Part shown: positions 1 to 22,232 of the stretch, piece by piece
Numbering within the stretch: the first letter of the stretch is position 1
Layout: every line of letters starts with the position of its first letter
From: Cristatella mucedo
Taxonomy: Eukaryota > Bryozoa > Phylactolaemata > Cristatellidae
Assembly: GCA_009760855.2 (NCBI GenBank)
Contig: WPIO01000018.1
Location: forward strand, 5,003,501-5,067,500
Length of the DNA stretch: 64,000 nt
Reading direction: 5' to 3'
The notes under the pieces: model-generated
The model's database searches: none
Seen by the model: the letters and a program-made list of their open reading frames with translations, nothing else
Told to the model about the DNA's origin: nothing
Made by a program: the position numbers and the translations under genes

Positions 1-291
1 ACACCGAAAGGCGCCTAGGCTTCAAAAGAGCGCCATAGAAAACTCCCCAGCACGTGACACCCGCCACGTGACGTCCTTGTGGCCTTACCGATGGAGATGC
101 ATTTACAGATGCACAAATGCAGCCCGCAAACATGGGTAGCAACGCAGTGGTAGTAACGCAGTGGCAAGTGATAGGCATTGGTTGTTTGCTCATTTGCTCA
201 GTCTGCGTCTGACATGCCACAGCCACAGATAAGCTCGACCGGATGACACGACACCATGCGCTATCTACCTAGAGTAGTCAAGTCTCTCTCT

Positions 292-314
292 CCCCCCCCC
301 CCCCCCCCCCCCCC
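292..314 (+). repeat. Poly(C) tract
   Basis: About 23 C in a row directly after a short CT tract. Confidence 0.95.
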
Positions 315-815
315 GATGCAAGCGATGACAATGCATGACCGACGAATGTTCCGCAGGAAAACTGGCAGCGTGTCGCCTGGATCACTCCAAGGCATCGCCA
401 TGCGACCCCCCACCATGCTACTCAAACGCTAAAAAACGATATCAAGCTATATAATGTTTCACGTGTGGCCTGTACACAGATGCGCTCATGCCTGTAAAAG
501 GAAGTCACTTCTGATTGGCTAGCCAGAGCCGACAGACCGACGGTACGAAGCCGTCCGTGGAGTTCGCGCGAATGTGAGTGGCAAAAACACTCTCTCAGAT
601 GAAAATTAAATTTCCTTCGAACAAGACCAAAAGCAAGGAAGTACCGAATATGAGCGAGAGTACAAAACTTTGATAGCGACGGATCCGAAATGGAGGAGTA
701 CAAAGGCCGTCGAAAAGGAGCATGGCCACCGCAGACGACAACGACAAAAAAACGTGACAGCGAAATCCACTCTGCGGCTCTCTGAGGAAACTCAAATTCG
801 AAGAAGCCCGGGAGC

Positions 816-966
<151 letters not shown>

Positions 967-3602
967 GGGAGGAAGGCTTTCGAAGCTCAACTCGAATGAG
1001 CCGCGCACGACGGCGACCTAAAGAATGCAGCCTCAAGATGCAGCAAACGTCTTCGTCTGTAGGGCTAGCAGACAGCAGCTAGGTCAGCAGACTTTCAGGC
1101 CGGCCGGCCTTCTAAAGACCATTTGGAGCATTCCGAGTCTTCTCCTTGACTTAGGCTACTGGCTACTTAACAATGCCACCCAGGCCAACACCAAACGACG
1201 GCGAACATCACCACAAGCAACTACTAGGACAGCTGCGCAGACATTCACTACAGGCCAACAACGGCTTGCTACGGTGCACTTTGCTTGGCTCAGGAAAAGC
1301 ATGTGCAAACAAACACAAGGCCAACACCAAACACGGCTGCACAAGGCTGTAGCCTTCCTCATTGCAAACATGGCTGCAGCCTTCTTCAGTGTCGCAGTCA
1401 GTAGTTTTTCGAAGCCGCGTGCTGTTCTACTCAATTATTAGTTTTTCGCGTGCTGTTCTACTCAATTATTTTTGGCAGCTATGACTATAGCTAGGGTCAC
1501 CTTTTAGGTAAAATTCCTTCACTCTTTTTTCTCAGCAAGTTGACAAGTGTCGGGGCGTTATTTTATTTTTACTTGAAGTTGCTTTCACCGACTGCTCACA
1601 CTTTAAGGAGGGCTTGTCCCATCGGCTTGCATGCAGCTCATATGTAATCATCCATCTACAAGTCGTCATTAAACATATACCGGAATGCAACTAGAAGAAT
1701 ATAAAGTAAGTCCTAGCTTATCCTCGAAAAGCTGCACTCGCTTGGAATATTGCCTCTGGTATCTGTTAGCCTAGGTCTCCCTCTCACACTCTTTGCATCG
1801 ACGTCTCTGTCTGCACTTGTCTCTAGCATGTGTGAGTATGTCCCGTGTTAGTCTATCTATCTGCCTGCTGCACCCTCAGCAAGCCTCACCCCTAAGTCTT
1901 TGTATTAACATGCTTGCACTCGCGTCCTGTTTCTGCATGCGCCCTCTGACCTCTCTCTCACCACATGTTGTCGGTCTGGTCAATCCTTCTAACCCCTTCT
2001 TCAGCATACATTCAGGTGCGAAGAATCCTAGCAGTTTGCAGCCGCTGTAAATTTGTTCGAGTGATAGGACGGTTTTCAAAAGTTCTAGTGCTTTACTCAA
2101 GTTTATTGTTGATCAAGAAAGCTGAATTTATTTCGAAAACACTCCGCTTGGGGGTCGCTACATTTAGCAGCAAGATATAACACACACTGCCATGCCAGTG
2201 AAGTACTTTTTGACGAATCCCTATTTGGCGAAGATGCAGCGGCCTGCAGCCAGTCGCCTGATTTGATCCCCATAAAACGACCATGGAGCAATATCGACAG
2301 CATCGGTGGGGCACTCGGCCTACACCGGTGGCAGACCTTTTCAGCAAAACGCTGGCTCTGCAGAATAAAAGCTGCAGCATGAAAGACAGCGGAGATGCTG
2401 GTGGCCACAATTCCTGGCCAGGCAAGGTGAGGTCATAAAGCATCGTGATTGGACGACGTCATACCAAGTGTTTACACACCAAAGATTATTTCTTCTGCCG
2501 ACGACTCTTCTGCCGACGATGGCAAGTGACCACCGTATACAGGCTATCGAAAGAGTGGGAGCAGAACCTCCCACTCGGCAGGCACATTGCCGAGAGACGC
2601 ACTGGTGCTGATCAGCCAGGCCGATGTGCCAAAGACCATGACCCACATAGATCACATAGATATTGAGGGAGCAAACGAACGGTGCACCTTGGCAGACGTC
2701 CAGCAGCAGCAGCCAATCTTGTTCATGCTCGGGGAGGGGGGAGGGGGGGAGGATCCAATGTCCCCTTCTCCCTTCCTTGCTCCCAAAATGCTCTGTTCCC
2801 GGAATGCAGGCAAGCAATGAGACCACTTACTCGAGACAGGCTGGAGTCCAGCATCCCACGATCGACACTCGACGAAATAGAAGGAATCCCAGGATTCCAG
2901 GGATTCCCAGCTTCGCACAGCCGGGTCAGCTCTGCGGTGGGACAGACGCCCCCCAGGCACGTGAATAGAACAAGGGTGCCGACGCTAGGCAGACGCCTCC
3001 GGATTTGCTAGCTGCTCTAGCTGCAACAGTTGCAGCACCAGCCATAACAACAGCAGCTGCTCCAGCAGCGACACAGCAGAAGCAACAGCAATAGCCAGTA
3101 TCAAACAAAAAGAGCTTCCAGTGACCTTGTTACATACAGATGGCAATACAAAGTAGTGGCAGCAAGCATCTGGAAAATGGTGCAAATAACACAATTATAC
3201 TGAAGTACTTACGAAGCACCCTGTGAGATCTAAATCTCTTTCCGGGTACTTTGCATAGGCTGGAAAGGAAGCTTATCAACTGATTAGTAATACTGACAAG
3301 CACAATTGCAACACACCTGTTTAAAAAGCAGCTCATCACAGCATAGAAGAAGTGTCTGCTCTCAATTTGTACCTCCCTCCCCCATTGGCCAATGACCAGT
3401 GCTGTGCAGGCAGGCATCAAAGCTGACTTCGCCTGTGCCTTAGTAACCACCACCCTCCAGAGCGTTGCCTCACTGCAACACCCTTCGTGCCTTTTCCGGT
3501 GCACGACACTATAAACTACAACTGAGCGAGCCAGCATGCACCCCCTGCCAGCATGCATAGCCATCGCTGGACTGAGAATAAGGATGCATGGCCACTCGTA
3601 GC

Positions 3603-3812
3603 TCTCCCCCCCCCTCTACCGCCCTCTCCCTATATCTCTCTCCCTCGCTCTCCCCCTCTCGCTCTTGCTTTCTTCCTCCCTCTCTCTCTCTCTCCTTCAT
3701 CCTCCCTATCTCTCTCCGTCTCTCTCTCCGTCTCTCTCTGTGTCTCTCTCTGTGTCTCTCTCTGTCTCTGTCTCTCTCTCTCTCTCTCTGTCTCTCTCTG
3801 TCTCTCTCTCAT
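3603..3812 (+). repeat. Imperfect CT/TCTG-rich microsatellite
   Basis: TC repeats interrupted by CCT and TGTC variants. Confidence 0.95.
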
Positions 3813-3894
3813 CTCATTCTGCTTACAAGGCAGAACATCACGTGGTCAGGTCGGATGACATGCTATTTCAGGGCAGTCATTTTGGACAGTCGGT

Positions 3895-4078
3895 GAGCCA
3901 TGATGGCTCACTAGGTAAGGTGGTTGCTTTGCTTTTCACAACCTCAGCGCCGAGGTAATGGGTTCGAATCCTACGGTGGGCAATTCTGTATTTTCACTGC
4001 AAGTGGTGGTGATAGCCGTACAGGCGCTTCTGCTGCTATACAAAAGAGGCTGTTGAATCAGCTAGTATTAATTAATAG
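3895..4078 (+). mobile_element. SINE family 2 copy
   Basis: It has a tRNA-like head with a B-box-like GGGTTCGAATCC, then a body with GTGGTGATAGCCGT, then CTATACAAAAGAGGCTGTTGA. The same order recurs at 29160 and 50450, which defines a family. Confidence 0.75.
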
Positions 4079-4294
4079 TCATTCAGGGAGACGAATAAGA
4101 GATATGAGCTCTCCTGCAGCCCATGCAGCCATGCAAGCAAATCCCAAGCAGCTTCTCCTGACGTGATGCCATTGGAGGCAAAAACTGCGCGGCATCTCAC
4201 GAATAACAAGGTGCGGCAGAACTAAGAAGCAGCACTGAACGTACGAAATATTCGAGGAGGTGAACGGTGCGGAACAGGAAGCGGCAGAAAGCGA

Positions 4295-4812
4295 CCAGAG
4301 AACTCGATCTCTTTCTAGGCGCTTCACATTTGCTGCAAAGGGAAACACGATTGAATGGCGAGTAACATCATGCTTGATAAACAACATGAATAACATGGTT
4401 AGGGGTGACATGCACAGGGTCAGCATGCAAATGTGGTTAGTGGCAGCATGCACAGTGTCAGCATGTATAAGCACATGAAGGACGAATCACAGGGACCCAC
4501 ATAATGCTGTCCTAAATAGGTGTGTTTTTAAATTCTTTTTCAATGTGGTCAAGTCAGGGGATGTTCTGACGCAAGTCGGGAGTGAGTTCCAGGCTTTGGG
4601 AGCATACGAATTAAATGCATGGTATCAAAAGGATTTGTGGCAACTGTGACGCTCACGGCACACAAGCCAAGCTGCCGAGTTTTGCACCAGCTGTAATCGC
4701 CTGATTGCACAGGCCGGTAGGCCAGCAAGCAGTGAGTTACAGAAGTCAAGACGTCACAAATGCATGAACCAACTTAGACGTGGTATCCTTATTTAAACAA
4801 GCCCGAATTTTA
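4295..4812 (-). mobile_element. LINE-A 3' fragment
   Basis: Minus-strand copy: the 3' end with hairpin half CTAGGCGCTT is near 4313 and the reverse-transcriptase C-terminal coding part lies toward 4780. It carries the family words CAGGGTCAGCATGCAAATG and GTTCCAGGCTTTGGGAGCAT. Confidence 0.85.
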
Positions 4813-5235
4813 GCAGTTGCCACATCACACCACTTCTCGCCGATCTGTACTGGCTCCCAATCAATCAGAGTATCGACTTCAAGGTTCTGTCACTCACTTT
4901 TAGGTCCATTCACTCTCTGGCTCCTGCCTACCAATCAGAATTACTCAACCACAAGCATAGGCATCGTAACACCCATTTTCTTACTCCAATCGCTTAGCTG
5001 TGCCACGAACCGTCCTCAAATCCTTTGGAGACCCTGCCTTTAGTTCGAATGCTCCCAAAGCCTGGAACTTGCTCCCAACTGACGTTACGACATCCCTTGA
5101 CTGGACAACATTTTAAACGAAGATAAAAATGCACCTGTTTTGACAGCATTTGGTGGATCCTTGTGATTTGTCCTTTGTGTTCTTATGACCGTGCATACTA
5201 TCACCAACCATATTGACATGCTGCCTTTGCAGCAT
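4813..5235 (+). mobile_element. LINE-A 3' fragment, head-to-head with the preceding copy
   Basis: Plus-strand copy encoding degraded HHFSP.C.G-like and AFSSNAPKAWN-like reverse-transcriptase C-terminus. It runs into a 3' tail that ends in an imperfect AAC/ATA tract. Confidence 0.75.
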
Positions 5236-5239
5236 ATGT

Positions 5240-5430
5240 AATAACAACAATACATTTGTGTAGCACCCCCAGAGAACTTTATCTCTGTCTAGGCACTTTG
5301 CATTGTTGACATTGTTACCTTGTTGACATTGAGCATGCTACCACGCGATCGTGCGAGCATGCTACCACGCGATCATGCGATCATGCTTCCCTTTCAGCAT
5401 ACATAAAGTGCCTAGAAAGAGATTGTAGCA
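5240..5430. repeat. LINE-A 3'-end scraps with short tandem duplications
   Basis: A minus-strand tail (AGAGAACTTTATCTCT near 5271) and a plus-strand tail (AAAGTGCCTAGAAAGAGATT near 5406) flank a duplicated GCATGCTACCACGCGATC unit. Confidence 0.6.
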
Positions 5431-5478
5431 TTCTACCAGTGTTGTAGCATTCTACCAGTGTTTAGCATTTTACCAGCG
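5425..5478 (+). repeat. Tandem repeat, about 21 bp x 2.5
   Basis: Units of the form TTGTAGCATTCTACCAGTG repeat, with the last one diverged. Confidence 0.8.
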
Positions 5479-6240
5479 AAGACAGGTCAGAAAGAGGATG
5501 AAGCAGCCCTTGGGCCAAGAAGATATTTTCGAATAGTCAGCATCAATGTCAAGGGTCTTAAGGTTTCGAGGTACAGAGATGATTCTGGGTGAAGAGGACA
5601 GACTGATTGAGTTCCACATATGGTCAGATCTGCAGAATTTTGAAATACTAGGAGACAATGGCATAAGTCGTAAGAGAATATTTGATAGTGTGTGACCTTT
5701 GTTGTGAGTGGGATCATGTACATTGGCCACAAGAGTGCGTGAGTTAGTCAGTGCACGAAATTCGGTGGCACTTAAGGCGGTAGCTGAGTCGTCAAAATGA
5801 ACGTTAAAATCATCCACAATGAGAAAAGATCTATTTCTTGCACACAGAATGTTAAAATCCTCCAGAACGAGGAATGATCTATTTCTTGCACACAAAACCA
5901 CAGTAAGATCAGAACAATCAAATAAAGAGGCACTTGGCACAGGGGGGGGGTGACAGATTACTGCCAGGATATTGGCAATTTGTCATCGGAGGGACTCAAA
6001 AACAAGAGATTCGAAAGATTGCTTGGATGGGACTGCAAACGATTTTAAATTAAAGGTAGGATCGAGCAGCAATGGCGACTCCTCCACCTGTTTTGATCGA
6101 TCTAGGATTTGATTCTTTCTTGCGAAAGAAAGAAACGCTTGTCGTGGCAGCATCGGTTACGGTAGGGCAGTTAGTTGATTTTGGCCAAGTCTCGGTCAAA
6201 GCAAACAGGTCAAGATTGTCTTCAAGAACCACGTAACCTA
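5470..6240 (-). pseudogene. LINE endonuclease-domain remnant
   Basis: On the minus strand, broken frames read ALTETWPKSTNCP and GGGVAIAARSYL (6232-6050), then FLIVDDFNVHFDD, HDPTHNKGHTLSN and RNLKTLDIDAD (5940-5470). This is the order of an apurinic-like endonuclease of a CR1/L2-type LINE. Frames are interrupted, and part of the DFN strand is tandemly duplicated (near 5815-5900). It is not a host gene. Confidence 0.75.
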
Positions 6241-6337
6241 TTATTAGGGGTCTATTGCATGCTGAGCGAGGGTTACACAGGCAAACGCTAAGATGGGCCG
6301 CAGGGGATATCGAAGGTTATAGCAGGCCTGATGACCA

Positions 6338-6423
6338 TCAGCAAATGTAAAGTGCCAAGAAAGAAATTATTGAGTTGCCTGACGGCGATATATCAAATGT
6401 ATTATTACTATTATTATTATTAA
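6338..6423 (+). mobile_element. LINE-A 3' tail
   Basis: GCAAATGTAAAGTGCC is followed by a degraded hairpin and (ATT)n. Confidence 0.7.
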
Positions 6424-7339
6424 GTCGGAGTGACTCACATCAGCTGTTGAGGGAGATCGTGCTTGGTGTGGCTGGGAATAATAAGCAAGCGCCCTCGTCT
6501 GCCAAAGTGCTTGATTCGAGTGGGTAAAGATGCCCAATTCACGAGCCCAGGCAGCAGTAACCAAAACTAGGAACATTTGAACGACGATAGCGAAATGATA
6601 ACAGGCACGCACGAGCGAGGGCACTAACAGTCGGAAAAGCTAGAGCCGCTTAAGTTAGGTTTAGTTTAGCCGGAAGCGCAGGCCAGCTGCGATGCATCAT
6701 GGGAGTATGGCGCCGGGACAAGCGAGTCAAGCTGCAAGCACTTATATGTCCATAGGCTCGGTAATTTCTTACGTGCTGCGGCCAAACAGCAAACAAATAT
6801 GCTTTCAATGGGCTCGTGTCAGCAGCTCAGCTAAGATTCACCGCAACTCTCTTATTATGGTGGCGTGTACTCTTTAACTGCTTAATTTAAAGGCAGCCGT
6901 GCAGGCTGTGACAGGGGACTTGCAGCGCAGGTTGGGACGGTGTCTTTTCGCTGCATCCCCAGCAAAATAGGGAGCACTACAATAGCTTAAACTAGCTGGC
7001 ATCAAGGGCCGGATCCTGGGCTGGGCTGAATGCAAGCCCCATGTTGTTGAAACAGAGCAAAAATTATGGCTATTCGTGAGGATTTAGGATCTATGCGACA
7101 CGAGCAGCTAGCTGCCTGTGGGCTCACTTTACTGAGTCTTAGCAGCTACGTCACAGAAGAAGGTGCTGCACCATCTTGCCGTTTGACTGAAGTGTGCCAT
7201 CTTGCCTTGTGCTGCAAGTGGGCCATCTTGCAGCGTGACAGACTTTCTCGCTTTAATTAGTAGAGATAAATAAAGCCGTGCCGAAAACGACGAAAACAAC
7301 CCGATTGCAAAGGTGCTTCGGTGCTCGGCAGACGCATCA

Positions 7340-7425
7340 GCATGCCTAGAAAGCGATTCAGTTCTCTGAGGATGCTATACGTATTATGCGTATTATTATT
7401 ATTATTATCATAATCATTATCATCA
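7340..7425 (+). mobile_element. LINE-A 3' tail
   Basis: CATGCCTAGAAAGCGATTCAG, then TTCTCTGAGGATGCTATA and an ATT run. Confidence 0.65.
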
Positions 7426-7730
7426 ATGCTCAATGCAAATCTGCCAATTCCTGCTCTACGGCTACAGCTAAGTAGTAGTTCTGCTTCATTGCTGTTCATT
7501 CTAAGGAAGTCGGCCAATTTATTCAGGACCTATCGTCTGCAAGACGAACGTCATCACAGCTACCACCTCCAAGAGCTTGAACGACGTTTAAAGCTGGCTG
7601 CCGGCAGCATGGAAAATGACAGCCAATGCCATTGGCTAGAGTCAGCCGAAAAAGCAGCATGTAATGCATGCAATTGTAAGCATGTAATATGTATATGTAA
7701 TTGGAAAGCAGCAATGGAACAGGAACGTAT

Positions 7731-7882
7731 CAGCCCAGTGGTTTAAGGTGCTCGCCTTTAACGACTGAGGTCAAGGTGAATGCATTAGATTGATGACCGA
7801 AGTCGTGGGCTCGAGTCCTGTGGCATGCATGAAGCGCCTGAACAGAGATTAGGTTCTCTCAGGCACTATACAAATGAATGAA
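7731..7882 (+). mobile_element. SINE family 1 copy
   Basis: The tRNA-like head (GTGGTTTAAGGTGCTCGCC and GTCGTGGGCTCGAGTCC) is followed by a tail, GAAGCGCCTGAACAGAGATT then GTTCTCTCAGGCACTATA. The tail closely resembles the LINE-A 3' hairpin. A roughly 30-bp insert separates the two box-like parts. Confidence 0.8.
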
Positions 7883-8300
7883 ATTTGTATTACTACATTT
7901 ATCCTTTCGGAACTCTTCGTGCAATGGCCATGCTAGACGAGATAGGATTCGGTATAGGAGCAATTCAAACGAGGCCAAAGAAACGTCCACAATCGAGGAG
8001 GAGTAACAGGCAGCACTGGTCACCCTGGTCACATGGTGCCGCCGATCACGCCCATCTAACTCGTCACTAAATGCAATCCTAGAGTGAGTGACTTTGCAGA
8101 GCTAACTGGTGGTGCCGTGGTGCAACCAGCATCTCAGCATGCCCATCATCATCATTTGATGTCCTTTTGGACGATCTCTGGACGGCCGTGTAAAAGTTTA
8201 TTCACAAGACCCCCCACGCACATCTAGTCATCGTGTTTGCTCTGTTTCCAGTACCAGGAACTATTGGTAGACATTGGCTAATTAAAAATCTTTATCGCCC

Positions 8301-8416
8301 TGGTTTAGCCCAGGTGCAAGGTGCTTGCCCGGGGTCGTGGGCTCGAACCTAGCAGTGTAAGTAAAGCTCCTAGATAGTGATTTGAGTTATCTTGGGCTGC
8401 TATAAAAATGAATTAT
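8301..8416 (+). mobile_element. SINE family 1 copy, diverged
   Basis: TGGTTTAGCCCAGGTGCAAG and GTCGTGGGCTCGAACC are followed by AAAGCTCCTAGATAGTGATT and an AT-rich end. Confidence 0.7.
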
Positions 8417-8659
8417 ATATTTTTTTACTCACTCCCAGATTCTCCCTAAGCTAGACTGTAGTAATTCAGTAATGGTAGGGCTGCAGATAAAGTCATTCAG
8501 TCTCTAGAGCCGGTGCTGAATACAGCCACTGATACTGATCTTTAAATCCAAGAAAACCACCGTGCACGCCCTTTACTTAAGAGGCTTTGGTGGCTCTTGG
8601 TTGCAGCAATCTACATCCATCTGTAACGCTAAACAGCAAAGACTCGGTGGGTCGGTGAT

Positions 8660-9000
8660 GATACAAAGTGGAGTTTTGTTTAGAGCACTTTCTATGGACC
8701 AATCACAGTCTAAGCGGCTTTTAGCGCACGTACGGTAGTTAACAGATTCCATCTCACGCAACAAAGAGTGAGAAGCATGCTAGGGTCAGGAAAAGGGTTG
8801 AGGAATTGAGTAGCAAGGAAGAAGCAACACATGATGCCTAGAAAGGATGCGCCGGAGGTGGCAGCAGGAGAGAATACTGTTGCCAAAGAATTAGGAGGTG
8901 AGCTCTAAAGTCAGTGGCCCGCAGCACAAAAACTTAATCATCAATGGTCTTCAAGTGAATTGAACAGATTATTTCTGAAGGCACGAGGTGGCTGAGATTG
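8660..9000 (-). mobile_element. LINE-B 3' region fragment
   Basis: It shares word order (AAGCGGCTTT, GGTAGTTAACAGATTCCATC, AGTGAGAAGCATGC) with the minus copy at 18395-19105 and, in reverse, with the plus copy at 58930-59390. Confidence 0.6.
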
Positions 9001-9233
9001 GCATAGCAGTCAATTCAATTTTCTCAATGTCCATCCATAGCAGCTGTACTATTACAGATGCTGTTGAATCAGGTTGTTGAATCACAGATGCACAATCCAA
9101 AAATGCTGATGTCTACAATTGAGCATCTCCTTAACCACTCCCAGGTTACCTCCTTACCTAATGATCCTTGGGATGATCTAGCTGATCGGTTCTCTATTGC
9201 TTCTTTGATTGTAAATAAAAATTTAAGTATATA

Positions 9234-9362
9234 ATTAATTTATATAGCGCCCTAAGAAAACTTAATCTCTATTCAGGCGCTTCATATATGCCTCGGGGCT
9301 CGAGCCCACGACCTCAGCTAGACCTTGGTTGGGGCAAGCACCTAACCGCCGGACCAAAACCT
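9234..9362 (-). mobile_element. SINE family 1 copy
   Basis: In reverse orientation: ATATAGCGCCCTAAGAAAAC, the hairpin tail, then CTCGAGCCCACGACCTCAG (B-box complement) and CCTAACCGCCGGACCAAA (A-box complement). Confidence 0.85.
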
Positions 9363-9644
9363 GCTTCTTTGTTAGCAAGATAAGACTAGATCATCTGGGA
9401 GTCCATCAATCCCAGATAGGCACTGGTGGCAGAAACCACCCTGGAATCCCATCCCTCAATTTCATGCAGCACCTCCATGTCTACATTCAAGGCCACTAGT
9501 AACCTTGTCCTAAAGTTCACATTCCAATCATAGAAGACAACTTGTCCTCTAGACCATATTCCCAATTTCCTGCTGCTACGATGCATAGACCTGCTGCTAC
9601 GATGCATAGACCTGCTGCTGTCATGCTAACTAACATCATTAATA

Positions 9645-11247
9645 GGTCATGTCCCAGCATCTTTCAAAAAGGCTCTAGTCAGGCCACTAGTCATTAAAGC
9701 CATACTAGACCAAGAGAACTTGAGCAACTTCGGCCCAGTCTCCCTTCTACCGTTCCTATCAAAGACACTGGAACGAGTCGTGGCAGACCAGCTGAACTCT
9801 TTAATTGTAACTTAACTCCACAGTCAGCATTACTTCGGGTGTATAACGACCAACTTGGGAATGCAGACTCGTATAGAGTCTCTCTGCTTGTTTTGCACGA
9901 TCTTTCGGCAGCTTTCTATAATTTCGATCACCAAGTCCTTGAGCGCCTTGGAACTGCACCGCAATGGTTCAAGTCCTATCGGATCAAGTCGGAGACTCCA
10001 GAGTATTGATGTGAACGCACAAAGATCATCCGAGGAGACCACTGAATAATGGGGTACCTCAGAGCTTTCTACTTGGTCTGGTTCTTTTCACGGTTTATAC
10101 TCTCCCTCTTGCCGACGTAATTGCCAAGCACAATCTAGGCTTTCACTTCTATGCAGATGACACTCAGTCGTACCTTTGCTTTGTCCCCTCCCAGCCTTCC
10201 ACCACGTCGAATTCTCTCAGCTCCCTTGCTGCATGTATTGATGACATCTGCACATGGATGGCAGCAAACTTTCTCAAATTGAATGATGATAAAAACTAAC
10301 CAACTAGTTACGGACAAACCAAGTGCAATTCAGAAATGGGAAAAATCACCACTCAAAATCGGCTCTGCCAGCATATGTCCTGTAGCAACTGATCGAAATC
10401 TACTATAGCCGTGTGACTAAAAGTAAAGTGACCTACCACTAGAAGAAAACATCAGCTCAATCCACCGTGTCAAGTCTGCCTACTTTCAGCTACATAATAA
10501 CATGGCTAAAGCTCTTGTTTAGACAGGGATACCAAATCTAAATTGGTCCATGGATCTGTGACATCCTGTCTCGATTTCTGTAACGCATTGCTTGCTGGTC
10601 TACCGGCCTGTGCAATCAGGTGCTTACAGCTCTTGCAAAACTCTGCAGCTAGGCTTAGCTGTTGTGAACGGCGAGACGTCGCCACATCTCATAACTTCTC
10701 ACCGACCTGCACTGGCTACCAGTCAAGCAACGCGTCGACTTCAAGGTTCTGTCGCTCACTTTTAGGTCTCTTCATTTTCTGGCTCCAGCCTACCTATCAG
10801 CGCGCTGAGCATTGTACCACTTGCTTCTCGGAATCTTATCGTTTACCTATACCTCGTACGAACCTCAAATCCTTTGAAGACCGTGCATTTAGTTACTATG
10901 CTCCCAAAGCCTGGTACTCACTCCCGACTTCCGTCACGACATTCCCTCACTTGACCACATTTAGAAAGAGCTTAAAAATGTACCTATTTACAACAGTATT
11001 TAGTGGGTCCCTGTGACTCGTCCTTGATGTGCTTATGCATGCTGGTTCACTATGCATGCTGCCACTAACCCTACTTGCATGCTGACCATGTGCATGTCAC
11101 CCCTAACCACATTATTCATGTTATTTATTTAGCATATTACTCAGCATTCAATCGCGTTTCCTTAGCAGCAAATTTAAAGTGCCTAAGAAAGAGATTGGGT
11201 TCTCTGAGGGTGCTATAACAAATGTATTATTATTATTATTACTATTA
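9645..11247 (+). pseudogene. LINE-A reverse transcriptase, longest copy in the window
   Basis: Degraded reading in several frames. It starts FKKALVRPLVIKA and PVSLLPFLSKTLERVVADQL, then LLVLHDLSAAFYNFDHQ, then GFHFYADDTQSYL (catalytic YADD at 10150-10161), then WMAANFLKLNDDK. An intact stretch at 10543-11016 encodes [20 protein letters not shown] and APKAWYSLPTSV. The 3' UTR ends in the family hairpin near 11190-11216 and (ATT)n. Stops and frameshifts make it inactive. The clade looks CR1/L2-like. Confidence 0.85.
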
Positions 11248-11249
11248 TG

Positions 11250-11508
11250 CTGCACGAACGCAAATGACACAAAGACGAACACAGAGAAGGTAGTCTTTCG
11301 ATTTGACCATGACTCAAAGAAACCGACAAACAAGCGCAATTGACAAACAAATTGCCGCCAAGCGCTCCGTCAGAACTAACCACTCCCCCAAGGCTGGAAA
11401 GAACGCAGGCATTTATGCAGGGTAAACTTGCCGAGCCGAGCTGACGTACTATAGCTGCTGTGCGTACTATGAGACGAACCCTCGGCGACGATCCGGTGTC
11501 AAGCACGG
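11250..11508 (-). other. Probable 3' UTR of the INTS15 homologue
   Basis: Between the INTS15 stop and the LINE-A 3' end. No canonical AATAAA was found here; one at 11129-11124 (minus) lies inside the LINE. Confidence 0.3.
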
Positions 11509-21167
<9,659 letters not shown>

Positions 21168-21227
21168 GCCGCTCGCGTGCGCCGTTACCGCCGCGTTTCC
21201 CTCTGTCGCGGAAGTATCGAGTCAGCA

Positions 21228-21292
21228 CTGCTCTCTCTCTCTCTCACTGTCTTTTTTCTCTCTCTCCGTCTCTCTCCGCTCCTCTCTAGCGC
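21228..21292 (+). repeat. CT-rich tract upstream of INTS15
   Basis: Interrupted CT repeats about 60 bp upstream of the INTS15 start, purine-rich on the gene's strand. Confidence 0.85.
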
Positions 21293-21749
21293 CGCGACAA
21301 GCGCAAAAGACGGCGCCGCCGCCGCCGAAGCAGCCGCGCAGAACGCGAGCGATTCCGCCGGTCCGTTGGCTTCCCCTTCTCCTTCGGGTCGGGATAGTTT
21401 GCCTTCAAATCGCGCGCCGCGCAGTACCGAAAGCGGCAAACGCTCTCGGCGTTCGCTCGGAAAGCGAAAGTCTGGTCACGCGCGAAGTGTCATTCGAAAT
21501 ACAAGCTCGACTGCGAGATAGAAGTACACGCGGGCGGGGGAAGAAGTCCGAGAGAACGTGCATTAACGCCGCCCAAACGCAAGATCTCCACCGGCCTCGG
21601 CTACGGCTCGGCGTTGGCCAATAGAATCGTCCCCCGTCCTCCCTCCCCCCCCCCCGTCTGACTACTCCACTCTCCGACTCTGAAAGGAAGAACGCCTGCA
21701 ACGCAACTCAAATTTGTTAATGTTAGTTTTTATTAGATTAACGCCGTAT

Positions 21750-22232
21750 ATCAATCCTTGGATACACTTTCTACATCAGATCTACTCCCTCACCGGGCTA
21801 AGCATCGTACCACCCGCTTTTCGGAAACTAACCGTTTACCTATACCTCGTACAAACCTCAAATCCTTTGGAGAACGTGCATTTAGTTCGTATGCCCCCAA
21901 AGCCTGGAACTCACTCCCGGCTTGCGTCATGACATTCCCTGACTTGACCACATTTAAAAATGAATTAAAAGCGCACCTATTTACGACAGCATTTGTGGGC
22001 CCCTGCAATTCTTAGTTTATGTGCTTATTCGTGCTGACACTGTGCATGCTGCCACTAAACACACTTGCATGCTGACCCTGTGCGTGTCACACCTAACCAT
22101 GTTAGTCATGCTGTTTATCAAGCATGATACCACTCACCATTCGATCATGTTTCCTTTGCAGCAAATGTAAAGCGCCTAGAAAGAGATAGAATTCTCTGAG
22201 TTCGCTTTATCCGATGTATTATTATCATAAAA
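21750..22232 (+). mobile_element. LINE-A 3' fragment
   Basis: Encodes ERAFSSYAPKAWNSLPACV on the plus strand, then the tail with GTAAAGCGCCTAGAAAGAGA and ATTATTATCAT. Confidence 0.9.

Noticed and set aside
7731-7882. tRNA gene
   Set aside because: The A- and B-box-like words are present, but arms do not pair and the copy ends in the SINE-1 tail.
10543-11016. 157-codon plus-strand frame as a host gene
   Set aside because: It is the C-terminal end of a LINE-A reverse transcriptase followed by the family 3' UTR.
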